Shown: positions 47,883 to 56,949, numbered from the stretch's first letter. The stretch is DNA of 64,000 bases from Candidatus Zixiibacteriota bacterium (GCA_024280775.1 JAJRPM010000012.1:62001-126000), one strand, 5' to 3'. Made by a program: numbers and translations. Notes: generated from the sequence alone by a model not told the origin.

Positions 47883-49031
47883 TTATAGTTTGAAGATTGC
47901 ATCAAGCTGAAAGCGCTTGTAGTCTTTGGTAGATGAAAGACCTGTGTTGTTTACAAAGTATGTCGTTGCCCCATAGACCTTCTTTCCGAGCTTTACCTTT
48001 AGCGCAAACTCATGCCCCTGCGCATCGGTGCCACCGCCGCCAAAGTCTGAGTCAGCGAACACACCCAGAACAGCGTCACGTTCGGTCCTGCGATAGCTGT
48101 AACTAGCTTTCCAGGAGCCAACCTTTTTGGAGCCACTGCTTACACTAGCTCCGGCAAGCCAAGCCATATTGTTGTCACTGGGATCAGTATTGTTAGCGTA
48201 ATCAAAGTAACCTTTCAATCCCAAAGAGCCCGCTTTGGTTGCAACCTCACCGAATACCTCGACAATGTTGTAGTCGTACATATAGTTGCCCGAACCGTCA
48301 AGAGTGTTCCCGAATCCCTCCATAGCCTCGAAAATTGTAGCGCGACCCTGCAGATTGCTATAATCAAAGAATCCAGCGCCACCAGTCACAGAGGTCTTTC
48401 CATTCGCCGACGACACTTTCACTCCGGCCTGCGCCGCGCGCAAACCTGCATCAACTGTCTTGCTCTCTTCATTGAGCCAAAAGCCAGCGGCGGTTATGAA
48501 AAACTCAACCGAGCCGGATTTGTGTTTGTAGCTGGCGGCGAGACCTTCGGGGCGCAGGTCACCATCCCAAAACAACTCCGTCTTACCCGGCTTGTGGAAA
48601 GGCATCTTTATTTTTCCGCCACTAACCGAAAGTCCCGGAGCTTTTTTCGGCGCCCAGCTGAATGACGCTATATCCAAGTTTATCTGCTTGGTGGAGAAAC
48701 CTCCATCGAGAGTCTGGTTGGTCGAAACCGGATCACCCGAACCACTAGCCAGCGAGAAGTTCAATTTCACATCACTGCCAACATCAGCCTTGATTCCGAA
48801 TCTAGCGCGCACACGTTGACGGTTACGCTGAGGTTTTCCTTCTTTGTCCACCAGCTCGTGACGATAGCGCAGATCTCCATGCACCGACACCTTCTCAGTC
48901 CAGTCTCCGTCGGCTAATGCTGGGGATTGAAGCATTAGTCCTGCAATAATTGCAACTGCTGCACTCTTTGCGGCGCTCGTTGCGGCGCTCGTTGCGGTTC
49001 TCGTTGTGAGTCTCTTTGTGATTCTCTTCAT
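47883..49031 (-). CDS. Putative outer-membrane porin of the Pho regulon
   Basis: Signal peptide ending ALADG, then a 16- to 18-strand type barrel: VSVHGDLRYRHELVDKEG, ARFGIKADV, and a C-terminal RFQLDAIFKL strand. Resembles the putative porin family seen next to pst genes. Placed between phoR and pstS with a Pho box at 49149, so it probably admits phosphate or phospho-compounds in starvation. The n-region of the signal peptide is built from a 12-bp tandem repeat. Two starts are possible; ATG 49031 has AAGGA at 7 nt, ATG 49046 a weaker site. Confidence 0.85.
   Translation of the reverse strand: MKRITKRLTTRTATSAATSAAKSAAVAIIAGLMLQSPALADGDWTEKVSVHGDLRYRHELVDKEGKPQRNRQRVRARFGIKADVGSDVKLNFSLASGSGDPVSTNQTLDGGFSTKQINLDIASFSWAPKKAPGLSVSGGKIKMPFHKPGKTELFWDGDLRPEGLAASYKHKSGSVEFFITAAGFWLNEESKTVDAGLRAAQAGVKVSSANGKTSVTGGAGFFDYSNLQGRATIFEAMEGFGNTLDGSGNYMYDYNIVEVFGEVATKAGSLGLKGYFDYANNTDPSDNNMAWLAGASVSSGSKKVGSWKASYSYRRTERDAVLGVFADSDFGGGGTDAQGHEFALKVKLGKKVYGATTYFVNNTGLSSTKDYKRFQLDAIFKL
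48969..49028 (-). repeat. 12-bp degenerate tandem repeat inside the porin signal peptide
   Basis: Five units of 12 bp (TGCGGCGCTCGT twice identical, then diverging copies) encode the tetrads KRIT/KRLT/TRTA/TSAA/TSAA at the start of the porin. Suggests growth of the n-region by slippage. Confidence 0.8.
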
Positions 49032-49148
49032 CTCTTCTTCCTTCATATCTCTCAGTTGGTTTAGTTCTTCATTAGGCCTTCATTTGAAACAGCGTCCAAG
49101 GGAACAACCCATTGGCCCATTGGCGCGACGGCAAGTAAATCAAGAAAA

Positions 49149-49165
49149 TGTTAGGGAATTGTTAG
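49149..49165 (-). promoter_or_regulatory. Pho-box candidate upstream of the porin gene
   Basis: Minus strand CTAACA-N5-CTAACA, a perfect direct repeat with 11-bp periodicity, about 115 nt before the porin start. Confidence 0.78.
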
Positions 49166-49269
49166 CGTTTGAATCAATTATGAATAATCTGAGGTTTATT
49201 TGAAGTAAGAGAATCTCACGAGCTATTCACAAAGGGAGTAATTATTGCAACAGTAATGATAGCAAAGAC

Positions 49270-51072
49270 TTATGTGCCCTGGTGAGTCTTGGGTAATCGC
49301 AGAGTAAAAGAGCTTCCTTTTCCATAATCGCTGGACACCTCAACCTGACCCTTGTGGGCCAAAGCAATATGCTTAACTATGGCCAGACCCAACCCCGATC
49401 CGCCGACTCCTCTGTTGCGCGCATTATCAGTGCGATAGAAACGCTCAAACAAGCGAGGCAGGTGTTTTTCCACAATACCGGCCCCCTGGTCAGAGATTCT
49501 CAAGACTACCTCCGGCCTGCCTTCACGAACAACTTCTTCCGCCTCGATAGTTACCGTAGAATTCGGTGAGCTGTACTTGATAGCGTTATCTAATAGATTT
49601 GACAAAGCCTGTTCGAGCAATCTTGAGTTCGCCGAGATGGTCAACCCCTCGGCGAGCATTGTTTTGAGCCCTATACTTTTCTTGTCCGCCTGGTCTTGGC
49701 AGACATTCACCGCGGCTTTGACAATCATGCCCACAGAAACAGTTTCGTATTCAATCTCGGACCCTTGTTCTATTCTTGATAGAATCAATAAATCGTCGAT
49801 AATCTCTTCCAACCGATTAGACTGTTCAGAAACTATGCAAAGGAATTTCATCTGATCGGTGGAAAAACTATCTTTGTCGAATAGCAGTGTTTCGATATAA
49901 CCTTTGATTGAGGTTATGGGAGTCTTCAGCTCATGCGAGACATTGGCCACAAATTCCCGACGCATCAATTCGAGTTTGCGCAACTTGGATATATCATGTA
50001 GCATTATCACTACACCCATTCGTTGTTTTGAATCATCCCGCAAAGGTACGCCATGAACCAAAAGAATTCTACCGTCGGGTAAGGTGAGCTCTTCTGCTAT
50101 AGTGTCATTGGTTTGACTAAGAATCACCATATGTGCAATTTTTTCCAGATCACTGTTGCGCGCTGTTTCTTGCAAAGTCAAACCCGTCAAATCATTTTTC
50201 TCTATGAGAAATAATTCGCGAGCGACACGGTTCGCGCTTACAATTTTCTCGCGCATATCCAACGCAAAGACGCCTTCAGACATGCTTTGTATAATTGCGA
50301 ATTGTTCGTTTCTCTGTCGCGACACCTCGCGGACTTCCTCATCAAACCCCAGGCTCAGCTTATTCACCGCGCGAAACAATTTCGAAATCTCCTCGGCTGA
50401 CTGCTCTGCATGAGCTTGCATCAAATCAACAGCGCTTCTGTCATCCGCCCATTGAGTCAGAATCTCAAGAGGCTTTGTGATGCGCCGTGATATTCCTATA
50501 GACACAAGCGCAACCAGCGCCAGGGCAACAAGCGACGCTAGCGCCATCGCGCGATACACTTTATTGGCAATAATACTATAGGATTCAACAGGGGCAGACA
50601 AACGTATCACGCCAATAATTGTAGAATCGGCTTGGACTGTTCGGTAGATAGGCTCCGCAACGAACAACATTTCTCTTTGGGACATTGCGTCAATTCGGAC
50701 GTCTTTGCCAGTCTTGCCGTTGAGAGCCGCCATAAATTCGACTCGTTTTTCAATCGACGGCAGATGTTCTGTTTTTCGCTCGCTGTCGCCGACTATCACA
50801 CCCGAAGGCAGGACAATCGTCACTCGAAATCCGTCAACAGCGCCAAGTCGCTTGCTCAAGCTATCCACAGAAGCCGGAGTCGAGTTTGCTATCCAGGGAT
50901 GAAGAATTTCTTTGAGAATATGCAGGCGGGTAAGAATTCTTTGATCCTGATCGGGATGATTCTCATTTTCAAAGCTGGAAATAAAAAGAGCGCCGGAGAC
51001 CACGATTGACGCCAGCGCTACAAGCAAGTATGAGGGAAACAAACTCCAAAGGAGGCGATGTTTTTTTTTCAT
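49270..51072 (-). CDS. phoR: Phosphate sensor histidine kinase PhoR-like
   Basis: Two membrane helices (residues about 7-30 and 173-195) enclose a periplasmic sensor domain; HAMP (RRITKPLEIL), a PAS domain (IIQSMSEGVFALD), HisKA with VSHELKTPITS and HATPase with NLLDNAIKYSS and GSGLGLAIVKH follow. The periplasmic loop is longer than in E. coli PhoR and resembles Gram-positive and FCB forms. 27 nt after phoB. Position beside pst genes supports phosphate sensing. Confidence 0.93.
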   Translation of the reverse strand: MKKKHRLLWSLFPSYLLVALASIVVSGALFISSFENENHPDQDQRILTRLHILKEILHPWIANSTPASVDSLSKRLGAVDGFRVTIVLPSGVIVGDSERKTEHLPSIEKRVEFMAALNGKTGKDVRIDAMSQREMLFVAEPIYRTVQADSTIIGVIRLSAPVESYSIIANKVYRAMALASLVALALVALVSIGISRRITKPLEILTQWADDRSAVDLMQAHAEQSAEEISKLFRAVNKLSLGFDEEVREVSRQRNEQFAIIQSMSEGVFALDMREKIVSANRVARELFLIEKNDLTGLTLQETARNSDLEKIAHMVILSQTNDTIAEELTLPDGRILLVHGVPLRDDSKQRMGVVIMLHDISKLRKLELMRREFVANVSHELKTPITSIKGYIETLLFDKDSFSTDQMKFLCIVSEQSNRLEEIIDDLLILSRIEQGSEIEYETVSVGMIVKAAVNVCQDQADKKSIGLKTMLAEGLTISANSRLLEQALSNLLDNAIKYSSPNSTVTIEAEEVVREGRPEVVLRISDQGAGIVEKHLPRLFERFYRTDNARNRGVGGSGLGLAIVKHIALAHKGQVEVSSDYGKGSSFTLRLPKTHQGT

Positions 51073-51099
51073 TCGTTTCTACCTCAGCCTCAGTCCAAG

Positions 51100-51804
51100 T
51101 CAGCCGGAGAATCGATAGCCAACCCCGCGAACAGTTTGTATCAGCGCCCCGGCAGAGCCAAGCTTGCGACGCAACGATACAATTTGCACATCTACCGAGC
51201 GGTCAGTCACCGGATGATTCTCTCCATGCACACTATCGACAATCTGATAGCGAGTCAAAACCCAGCCGGGTTTCCGCGCCAACAAATGCAGTATACGGAA
51301 TTCGGTAACGGTTAAATCCAGCGGCTCATTGTCGACCAAAGCAATGTGCTTTCCGGCATGTAATGTCAGGTTATCGAAAGTCATTATCTTGGAATCATCG
51401 GATTCGACACCTTTAGCGCGACGCAAACAGGCTCGCACTCGGGCTATCAAAATCCGAGGGCTAAAAGGCTTGGTGATATAGTCATCAGCCCCAAGCTCCA
51501 AGCCTGCTACAATATCAGACTCTTCTCCTTTGGCTGTCAACATAATCACCGGAATAGCTTTGGTATCCGAATCGGATTTCACAATACGGCAAATGTCCAG
51601 TCCACTGAGACCGGGAAGCATCAAATCCAACAGCGCCAAATCCGGGCGTTGTTCACGGAATGCGCTCGGAGCATCGTTGCCGTCACTGACCACAGTAACC
51701 CGGTAACCTTCACGTTCGAGATTGTACTGAATCAAAGAGGCGATTTCTTCCTCGTCCTCGATTATCAGTATTCGTTCTTTTTTGGGTTGGGATATTTTAT
51801 TCAT
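51100..51804 (-). CDS. phoB: Response regulator PhoB-like
   Basis: Receiver domain with Asp60 as phosphoacceptor (LLDLMLPG), Lys92 in LTAKGEE, and an OmpR-type winged helix (VTEFRILHLLARKPGWVLTR). 234 residues. Binds Pho boxes; one candidate sits directly upstream at 51828-51844, suggesting autoregulation. No clear Shine-Dalgarno precedes ATG 51804, so a leaderless or short-leader mRNA is possible. Confidence 0.95.
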   Translation of the reverse strand: MNKISQPKKERILIIEDEEEIASLIQYNLEREGYRVTVVSDGNDAPSAFREQRPDLALLDLMLPGLSGLDICRIVKSDSDTKAIPVIMLTAKGEESDIVAGLELGADDYITKPFSPRILIARVRACLRRAKGVESDDSKIMTFDNLTLHAGKHIALVDNEPLDLTVTEFRILHLLARKPGWVLTRYQIVDSVHGENHPVTDRSVDVQIVSLRRKLGSAGALIQTVRGVGYRFSG

Positions 51805-51827
51805 AGTATGCCATGCTACTATACATG

Positions 51828-51844
51828 TGTTAAGGTTAAGTTAG
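51828..51844 (-). promoter_or_regulatory. Pho-box candidate upstream of phoB
   Basis: Minus strand CTAACT-N5-TTAACA, same 11-bp spacing as the other two boxes. A TATAGT at 51823-51818 just downstream could be the -10 element. Confidence 0.6.
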
Positions 51845-52111
51845 CATCAGGCTCGAAATGTGTAAAGATGTCGCTCCAATGTTCTCTCCTGCATTACTCT
51901 TCTCCCTATCAAACTCAAACAGTAAATACAACGCCTGCCGCAATTAAGCAACTACTAATCAACAGCTTACCAGTCGGCCGTTTCGACACCAACTCAAGAA
52001 CTGCGACTCAGAGGAAGATATCTTCTCATGGGTTCCCCCAGTAGATTGGCTCACGCCAGCCCCAACCTTCCTATTCTTGCAGATTGATTGGAGTTAGATT
52101 ATGCTTGCACA

Positions 52112-53425
52112 ATGCGCGACTACAGAGACACCTCGGAACCTTTCCCAAACTCCCCAACGACTACTAGTTTGATTGCCACCTGTACGCTAACCTTGATTGT
52201 CTTTTGTCTATTTCTTTCTGCTTGCACTCAGAAAGAGTCCCAACAAACCCAAACCAATGATACGACAGATTTAACTCCCAGCGCTTTTCTAACCAAACAC
52301 TGGCTAAGGCCTCTACCAGGGCAGGGCGAAGCCCCTGAATCCTATAGCGACCGGGAAAAGTCATTGCTTCCCAAAGACTGTGGCGAATGTCATGTCCCAC
52401 AATACCAGGATTGGCTTGGAAGCCTGCATAGTAAGGCTATGGGTCCGGGCTTGATGGGGCAGTTGGTAGATTTCGAAGCAACTGACAGCGCATCGCAACA
52501 AGACTGCCTGCATTGCCATGCGCCGCTGGCCGAACAGGGGCTCGCATTGCGCAAACAACTGGTGGCAATCTCACTCGGAACATTCGATATCGACAGCATC
52601 GGAAAATCCGACAAAGGCCTGCATGAATATGGCCTAACTTGCGCGGCTTGCCACATGCGCGGCTACAATATCTATGGCCCGCCCCGCAACCCGGGTTTGC
52701 CGCCGCCGGATTCCAGCCAACTGGGATCACATAATTACTTTACTGAGGAAGTAGACTTCGAGAGTTCAGAATTTTGCGCGGCATGTCATCAATTCGATGA
52801 TGACGGCTACAGAATCTCAGGTAAGCTAGTCGAGAACACATATCAGGAATGGAAGCAAAGTCGTTACGCCAGCGCGGGTATGACATGCCAGAAGTGTCAC
52901 ATGCCTGATAGACGTCATCTTTGGCGCGGAATACATGATTTGGAAACAACTCGCAATGGTGTCACTATTGAAGCTGGCGACCAAATTCTTCACGCCGATA
53001 CAATCTCTGTCACACTGACTCTTACCAACACCAACACCGGTCATAATTTCCCGACATACTTGACTCCAAAAGTATATCTGCAGGCCTACCAAATCGACAA
53101 GAGCGGCGAGATAGTCGAGCAGACATTTCAACAGGAAACAATCGGCTGGGAAGTCCCCGGTTCGCTAGTCGAAGAAGAATTCGACACTAGATTAGCGCCT
53201 GATGAAAGTCTCTCTTTGTCATACCGGGCGCAAAGAAGTCCTGAAGCTGTGGACTTAGTTCTGCGTGTGATGGTCGACCCGGACAATTTCTATCGGAATT
53301 TCTATGAAGCGAAACTAGAGGGCGGCTACACTAATCTAGGAACCCAGCAAATCCTCGAAGCCTACCAGGCCAGTCAAGTGTCATTCTATCCGCTCTTCGA
53401 AACTGTACGGCGAATAGACCGCTAG
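52112..53425 (+). CDS. Pentaheme cytochrome c lipoprotein
   Basis: Signal peptide with lipobox LSAC, then five heme sites: CGECH, CLHCH, CAACH, CAACH and CQKCH, all in the N-terminal two thirds, with additional His residues (HSKAMGPG, HNYFTEE) that may be distal ligands. The last 150 residues form a beta-sandwich-like domain (SVTLTLTNTNTGHNFPTYL) found in the cytochrome c554/hydroxylamine-type family. Start uncertain: TTG 52088 and ATG 52112 are in frame and neither has a well-spaced ribosome site, whereas GGAG is placed for an ATG at 52101 in another frame (see findings). Electron acceptor unknown. Confidence 0.88.
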   Translation: MRDYRDTSEPFPNSPTTTSLIATCTLTLIVFCLFLSACTQKESQQTQTNDTTDLTPSAFLTKHWLRPLPGQGEAPESYSDREKSLLPKDCGECHVPQYQDWLGSLHSKAMGPGLMGQLVDFEATDSASQQDCLHCHAPLAEQGLALRKQLVAISLGTFDIDSIGKSDKGLHEYGLTCAACHMRGYNIYGPPRNPGLPPPDSSQLGSHNYFTEEVDFESSEFCAACHQFDDDGYRISGKLVENTYQEWKQSRYASAGMTCQKCHMPDRRHLWRGIHDLETTRNGVTIEAGDQILHADTISVTLTLTNTNTGHNFPTYLTPKVYLQAYQIDKSGEIVEQTFQQETIGWEVPGSLVEEEFDTRLAPDESLSLSYRAQRSPEAVDLVLRVMVDPDNFYRNFYEAKLEGGYTNLGTQQILEAYQASQVSFYPLFETVRRIDR

Positions 53426-53448
53426 GAATACTTCAACGGTGTTATCAT

Positions 53449-53480
53449 TGTCATTCTGGGTATAGCGAAGCATCTTCTTC
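53449..53480. repeat. Dispersed intergenic repeat, second copy
   Basis: TGTCATTCTGGGTATAGCGA followed by AGCATCT shares the TGTCAYYCTGRR-N2-TAGCGAAG core with 32058-32084. Both copies lie just after plus-strand genes. Confidence 0.5.
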
Positions 53481-53494
53481 GGTTCGTTCTGCTA

Positions 53495-53523
53495 ACAAAA
53501 AACGGACTCAAAAAGAGTCCGTT
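53495..53523 (-). terminator. Rho-independent terminator after the two-TM protein gene
   Basis: On the minus strand AACGGACTC pairs with GAGTCCGTT across five T, followed by T7. A second perfect inverted repeat, AACTCAGCAAG/CTTGCTGAGTT with a one-base loop, lies at 53542-53564 between it and the gene. Confidence 0.8.
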
Positions 53524-53595
53524 CAAAAGTTCTATATATCAAACTCAGCAAGACTTGCTGAGTTCTCGTCTTCGGGAGGCGAGCATATCAAGTCG

Positions 53596-53931
53596 TCACT
53601 CCCGCCGCCGCATGAACCACCAAAAGACAATGGCGAAAGCCCATACCGGCGCCAACACTGTCGCCACCGAAACTGCATTCTTATCCAACAGTCCATTGGG
53701 TGTAGGAATCAACCCCAAACGGAATTCATCACGTTTGATGGTCTCTTTAATAATGTCGTTCTCATACATCCCGGTTCCGGCAAGCGGATCATCAGCGTCG
53801 AGCTTTCGCTCAATCTCTTCGACGACCTGATACTTGGTGTATGAATCACCTCCGGTCGCTTGCCAGGTGATGAGGGTCGCGACTGTAACTATTCCTGCGA
53901 TTGCAAATACGATTTTCGGTGGTTTAGTCAT
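53596..53931 (-). CDS. Small protein with two membrane helices, unknown function
   Basis: 111 residues: helix near 7-24, a charged periplasm- or cytosol-facing middle with GTGMYENDIIKETIKRDEFRLG, and a second helix near 87-107 ending in MRRRE. No family recognised. The gene is flanked by terminators on the same strand, so monocistronic. Ribosome site before ATG is weak. Confidence 0.7.
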   Translation of the reverse strand: MTKPPKIVFAIAGIVTVATLITWQATGGDSYTKYQVVEEIERKLDADDPLAGTGMYENDIIKETIKRDEFRLGLIPTPNGLLDKNAVSVATVLAPVWAFAIVFWWFMRRRE

Positions 53932-53992
53932 TTCGTAATTCCTAGCGCTTTGCTTGCTAAAATCATCTTAGTTCTGTTCAAGCTGTGAGAGA

Positions 53993-54025
53993 AAGCCACT
54001 CCTCACCAATGGTAAGGAGTGGCTT
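53993..54025 (-). terminator. Terminator after the YceI-like gene
   Basis: AAGCCACTCCT pairs with AGGAGTGGCTT, extended by ACC/GGT toward the loop; the minus-strand tail is TTTCTCTC. Confidence 0.7.
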
Positions 54026-54061
54026 GATTCAATCTCGCCATAAAAATAGCGACCTCTTTGA

Positions 54062-54877
54062 TTACTTTCCGCAAGGGTTGCAGGGATTACAGGGATTACA
54101 TGGATTCATCGCCTTGTGGCCGCCACATGGATTGCAGGGGTTGCAAGGATTGCAGGGGTTACATGGATTCCCTCCACCACCTGCCTTGTCTGAACCATAG
54201 AAACTAACTGCGATAGTGACAGACTCGCCAACTTTGGCGCCGACTACTTTGCTGTATTTCTTCGAAGGAACGCCAAAGTCCTTTAGCGCCACATCAAAAC
54301 TAACCCGTCCTACCAGTAAGTTTCCACCACCGGGAGCCTGCATCTTGGTCATTCCAGATTCTTTCAAGAATGTGAAACGCGCCGGAACTTCCATTGACTT
54401 GGTTTTACCATGCAAAGAAAAATCACCGACAACAGTCGCTTCAAAAGTCATCGAGCCCTTTTTCTTGCTGACCTCTTTCATGTTTTTGAGCTTCTTAATA
54501 TTGAAAGTGATATTCGGGTGCTTGCCGGCATCGAGCCAGTCGGCGCTGATAAGATGCTTATCGCGCATTGGAATACCGGTCTTCAAACTGGAAACTGGAA
54601 TAGACAATTTTCCAGAACCGCCAGCTTTGGGGTTGCAGGGGTTGAACATAATATAGCCAGAGAGCTCACTGGATACTCCAACAATTTGCTCTAGCGGAGC
54701 TTCACTGGTGAACGAGGCCGTATTCTTCGGCCCTGAAACTACAAACTTCTTCCCCTTCATTTTGCAGGGATTGCAAGGGTTACAGGGATTGCCCTTCGCC
54801 GAGGCGATTGAGCCCAGCGCGGCGGTGAGGGCCATCGCTAGGGCCAGCGCGGTTGTTGCGGTACGTATGATTCTCAT
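54062..54877 (-). CDS. YceI-family periplasmic protein flanked by (Asn-Pro-Cys) repeats
   Basis: Signal peptide ending IASAK, then [10 protein letters not shown], a YceI-type lipocalin-like domain ([54 protein letters not shown]), and a C-terminal tail with nine more NPC units in two blocks. Thirteen Cys in all. YceI proteins bind isoprenoid-like lipids; the NPC blocks look like a metal- or redox-active tail, but no known family with this combination is recalled. The frame opens upstream to 54958; ATG 54877 starts the signal peptide and has AAGGA upstream. Another block member, [10 protein letters not shown], lies within the domain. Confidence 0.88.
   Translation of the reverse strand: MRIIRTATTALALAMALTAALGSIASAKGNPCNPCNPCKMKGKKFVVSGPKNTASFTSEAPLEQIVGVSSELSGYIMFNPCNPKAGGSGKLSIPVSSLKTGIPMRDKHLISADWLDAGKHPNITFNIKKLKNMKEVSKKKGSMTFEATVVGDFSLHGKTKSMEVPARFTFLKESGMTKMQAPGGGNLLVGRVSFDVALKDFGVPSKKYSKVVGAKVGESVTIAVSFYGSDKAGGGGNPCNPCNPCNPCNPCGGHKAMNPCNPCNPCNPCGK
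54068..54172. repeat. 9-bp repeats encoding the C-terminal NPC blocks
   Basis: GGGTTGCAG/GGATTACAG-type 9-mers in two groups (54071-54106 and 54125-54170); a third group at 54762-54791 encodes the N-terminal block. Synonymous differences between units show that the peptide motif is kept by selection rather than by very recent expansion. Confidence 0.85.
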
Positions 54878-55435
54878 CGTTTCAATTTTTCCTTTCAGGA
54901 AACGGTTGAGGGTGATAAATACTTCTGTGCTACATTTTTTAATTTTTGTTATTTTCATTTCTACAGTTCGCTAATTCCTAAAAGCCTTCAAGCACAAACC
55001 TCTATTCCATCGGACTCGTATGAGAAACACGAATGGGGTTCTAATGTTCCGCAATAATCTTCGTGAGAATCATTGCCTGTCTAAATTGATACTTATTCCT
55101 AGAGAAAGAATGTGGAAGCCCCGCAGTGGATGCCAGCTTTATCTGGGTCATAATTCATACCAAGCTGAATCTGACTTTTGTCCCGGGCCGCTCGCTTGAA
55201 CTGCTGAGTAAAACTGGACACATTCACCCGAGATTCAGCAAACCAGTAACTCACAATCACTTGCGCCAACAAAACATACCAAGAAGGTAGATTGTCAATC
55301 ACTGAGCGCCAATAAGAATTTTTTTGTATACTCCTGTAGGATACCTCATTTGCCGTTCATTTTTTCGACAAAGACTAAGAGGTATCGGTGCAGTTTTAGG
55401 GATAATTACAAAAGCACAAAAGGCATGGAGGCTAT
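54878..55435. other. Intergenic region between the YceI-like and yajQ genes
   Basis: Divergent promoters for both genes must lie here. A minus-strand frame of 67 codons (55099-55302, GTG start) has some protein-like character but no ribosome site or family and is not called. Nothing else recognised. Confidence 0.45.
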
Positions 55436-55933
55436 ATGGCGGCAAAATTTTCATTCGATGTTATCTCAAAAGTGGACTTGCAGGAAGTCTCAAACGCTAT
55501 CAATCAGGCTACACGTGAGGTCTCACAACGCTATGACCTCAAAGACAGCAAAACCACTATCGAACTAAATCAGGCTGACAACAATATAGTCGTCGCCAGC
55601 GATAGCGAGTTTTCCCTCAAGAGCACAGTGGACATTCTTGAGACACGCATGGTTAAGCGCAATGTGCCTCTGAAGGCTCTTTCCTTTGGTAAAGTCGAGG
55701 ATGCATCGGCTGGCACAGTTCGCCAAAAAATTGATATTCAATCCGGCATCACCAAAGAAAAATGCAAAGAGATTGTGAAAATCATCAAGGCCGCCAAATT
55801 GAAAGTGCAAGCGACTATTCAGGATGAGCAAGTGCGAATCACCAGCGCCAAGAAAGACGACCTGCAGGAAGTTCAACAACTTCTCAAAGAAAGCTCTTTG
55901 GATATACATATGGAATTCGGTAATTATCGCTAG
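55436..55933 (+). CDS. yajQ: YajQ-family cyclic-di-GMP-binding protein
   Basis: 165 residues with two ferredoxin-like domains; begins AAKFSFDVISKVDLQEVSNAIN, contains YDLKDSKT and RQKIDIQSGITKE, and ends in the conserved EFGNYR. Members bind cyclic-di-GMP or nucleic acids and act in signalling. Its stop codon overlaps by 4 nt the convergent membrane-protein gene. Confidence 0.95.
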   Translation: MAAKFSFDVISKVDLQEVSNAINQATREVSQRYDLKDSKTTIELNQADNNIVVASDSEFSLKSTVDILETRMVKRNVPLKALSFGKVEDASAGTVRQKIDIQSGITKEKCKEIVKIIKAAKLKVQATIQDEQVRITSAKKDDLQEVQQLLKESSLDIHMEFGNYR

Positions 55934-56421
55934 CGCTTAGATGTGAGCCCCCTGTCGCGAAGTAGCTTGAATGTCATTATATGTGACACCAGTAGCCCCG
56001 GAACTATGAACGCCGGTATCCAGTACGCCGCGCCCATATAGGCGGTGGCATTGTTGAGCACGCCAATAGTGACAGCATATAGTAAATCTACCAGTCCTAC
56101 AATATTGACCAGCCATATCAAGGCAATTGCGCTACGTGACTTGTTACGAAGCGCTATCAATGCAATGCCCGCTAGTATCGCAGTGAGCAAATCTCCGTAC
56201 GCCGCAGGTATTGAAAATGCTTCGGGCATCCCGGCCTTGGCGACATCACTTGAGATGAACATCAACCCCAGGAAACGAGCTGAGTTCAAAATCAAGATTG
56301 GCGTGAAGGCTTCAATTAGCGTAAGTCGTTTCAATCCCGGAAAAACATACCATTTTGCCATTAGCGAAAACAATATGATGTTACCAATCATAATTGGCGT
56401 AATTAGTGGAATCTGTTCCAT
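55930..56421 (-). CDS. Membrane protein of unknown function, about five helices
   Basis: 163 residues, mostly hydrophobic, with hydrophilic breaks MAKWYVFPGLKRL and RNKSRSA. No motif identifies substrate or reaction. Downstream of the SRPBCC gene on the same strand (78 nt gap), so possibly co-transcribed. Confidence 0.75.
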   Translation of the reverse strand: MEQIPLITPIMIGNIILFSLMAKWYVFPGLKRLTLIEAFTPILILNSARFLGLMFISSDVAKAGMPEAFSIPAAYGDLLTAILAGIALIALRNKSRSAIALIWLVNIVGLVDLLYAVTIGVLNNATAYMGAAYWIPAFIVPGLLVSHIMTFKLLRDRGLTSKR

Positions 56422-56499
56422 TTTCTTTCTCTCGTATTATTTGTCCACCCAAAGGGAAGCCTACCAGCAGGGCTGATAGGCTTCTTCGTCGGGCGCCTC

Positions 56500-56949
56500 T
56501 TAAGAAGTTTCCAGTTCGCGTTTAAGTCCCCTTAGTATCGCAGGAACCACCTTGCTGAACTTGGGTTTGACCAACATCACATTCATCAATGAACCAACCG
56601 GCCCATACTTCATGTCATACTCAAGTGTCAATCCGACAATCGTCCCGTCACCATCACTACGCACATACTGCGTGCCAGTCGCTTTCTTGAATGGCGGCAT
56701 TTTTTTGCCGTCATGCATCTCCAGCGTAAACGATTCACCCTCTCTCCAGTTAATTGCGCGTTCACTGATAACGCCCCCGCCTTTGAATTCGCAAGTGCGT
56801 GTGGCCCCTATTCCTTTGCGTGACTCAGAGATGTAATACGATTTCTCCACCATCGGATTGAAGCTCTCAATAGCGCCAAGATTCGCCAGTACCGCCCAAA
56901 CCTTTTCTTTCGGGGCATTGATTCTGATTTCAGATGTTATTTGTGTCAT
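56500..56949 (-). CDS. SRPBCC/polyketide-cyclase-like lipid-binding protein
   Basis: 149 residues; begins with the typical TSEIRINAPKEKVWAVLANLGAIESFNP strand-helix of the START-like fold and continues with CEFKGGGVISERAINWREG. Such proteins bind hydrophobic ligands; specific role unknown. Between the SDR gene (49 nt) and the membrane protein, same strand. Confidence 0.9.
   Translation of the reverse strand: MTQITSEIRINAPKEKVWAVLANLGAIESFNPMVEKSYYISESRKGIGATRTCEFKGGGVISERAINWREGESFTLEMHDGKKMPPFKKATGTQYVRSDGDGTIVGLTLEYDMKYGPVGSLMNVMLVKPKFSKVVPAILRGLKRELETS

Noticed and set aside
55099-55302. Minus-strand frame of 67 codons with a hydrophobic N-terminal part
   Set aside because: GTG start without a ribosome site and no family; kept only as a note in the intergenic entry.
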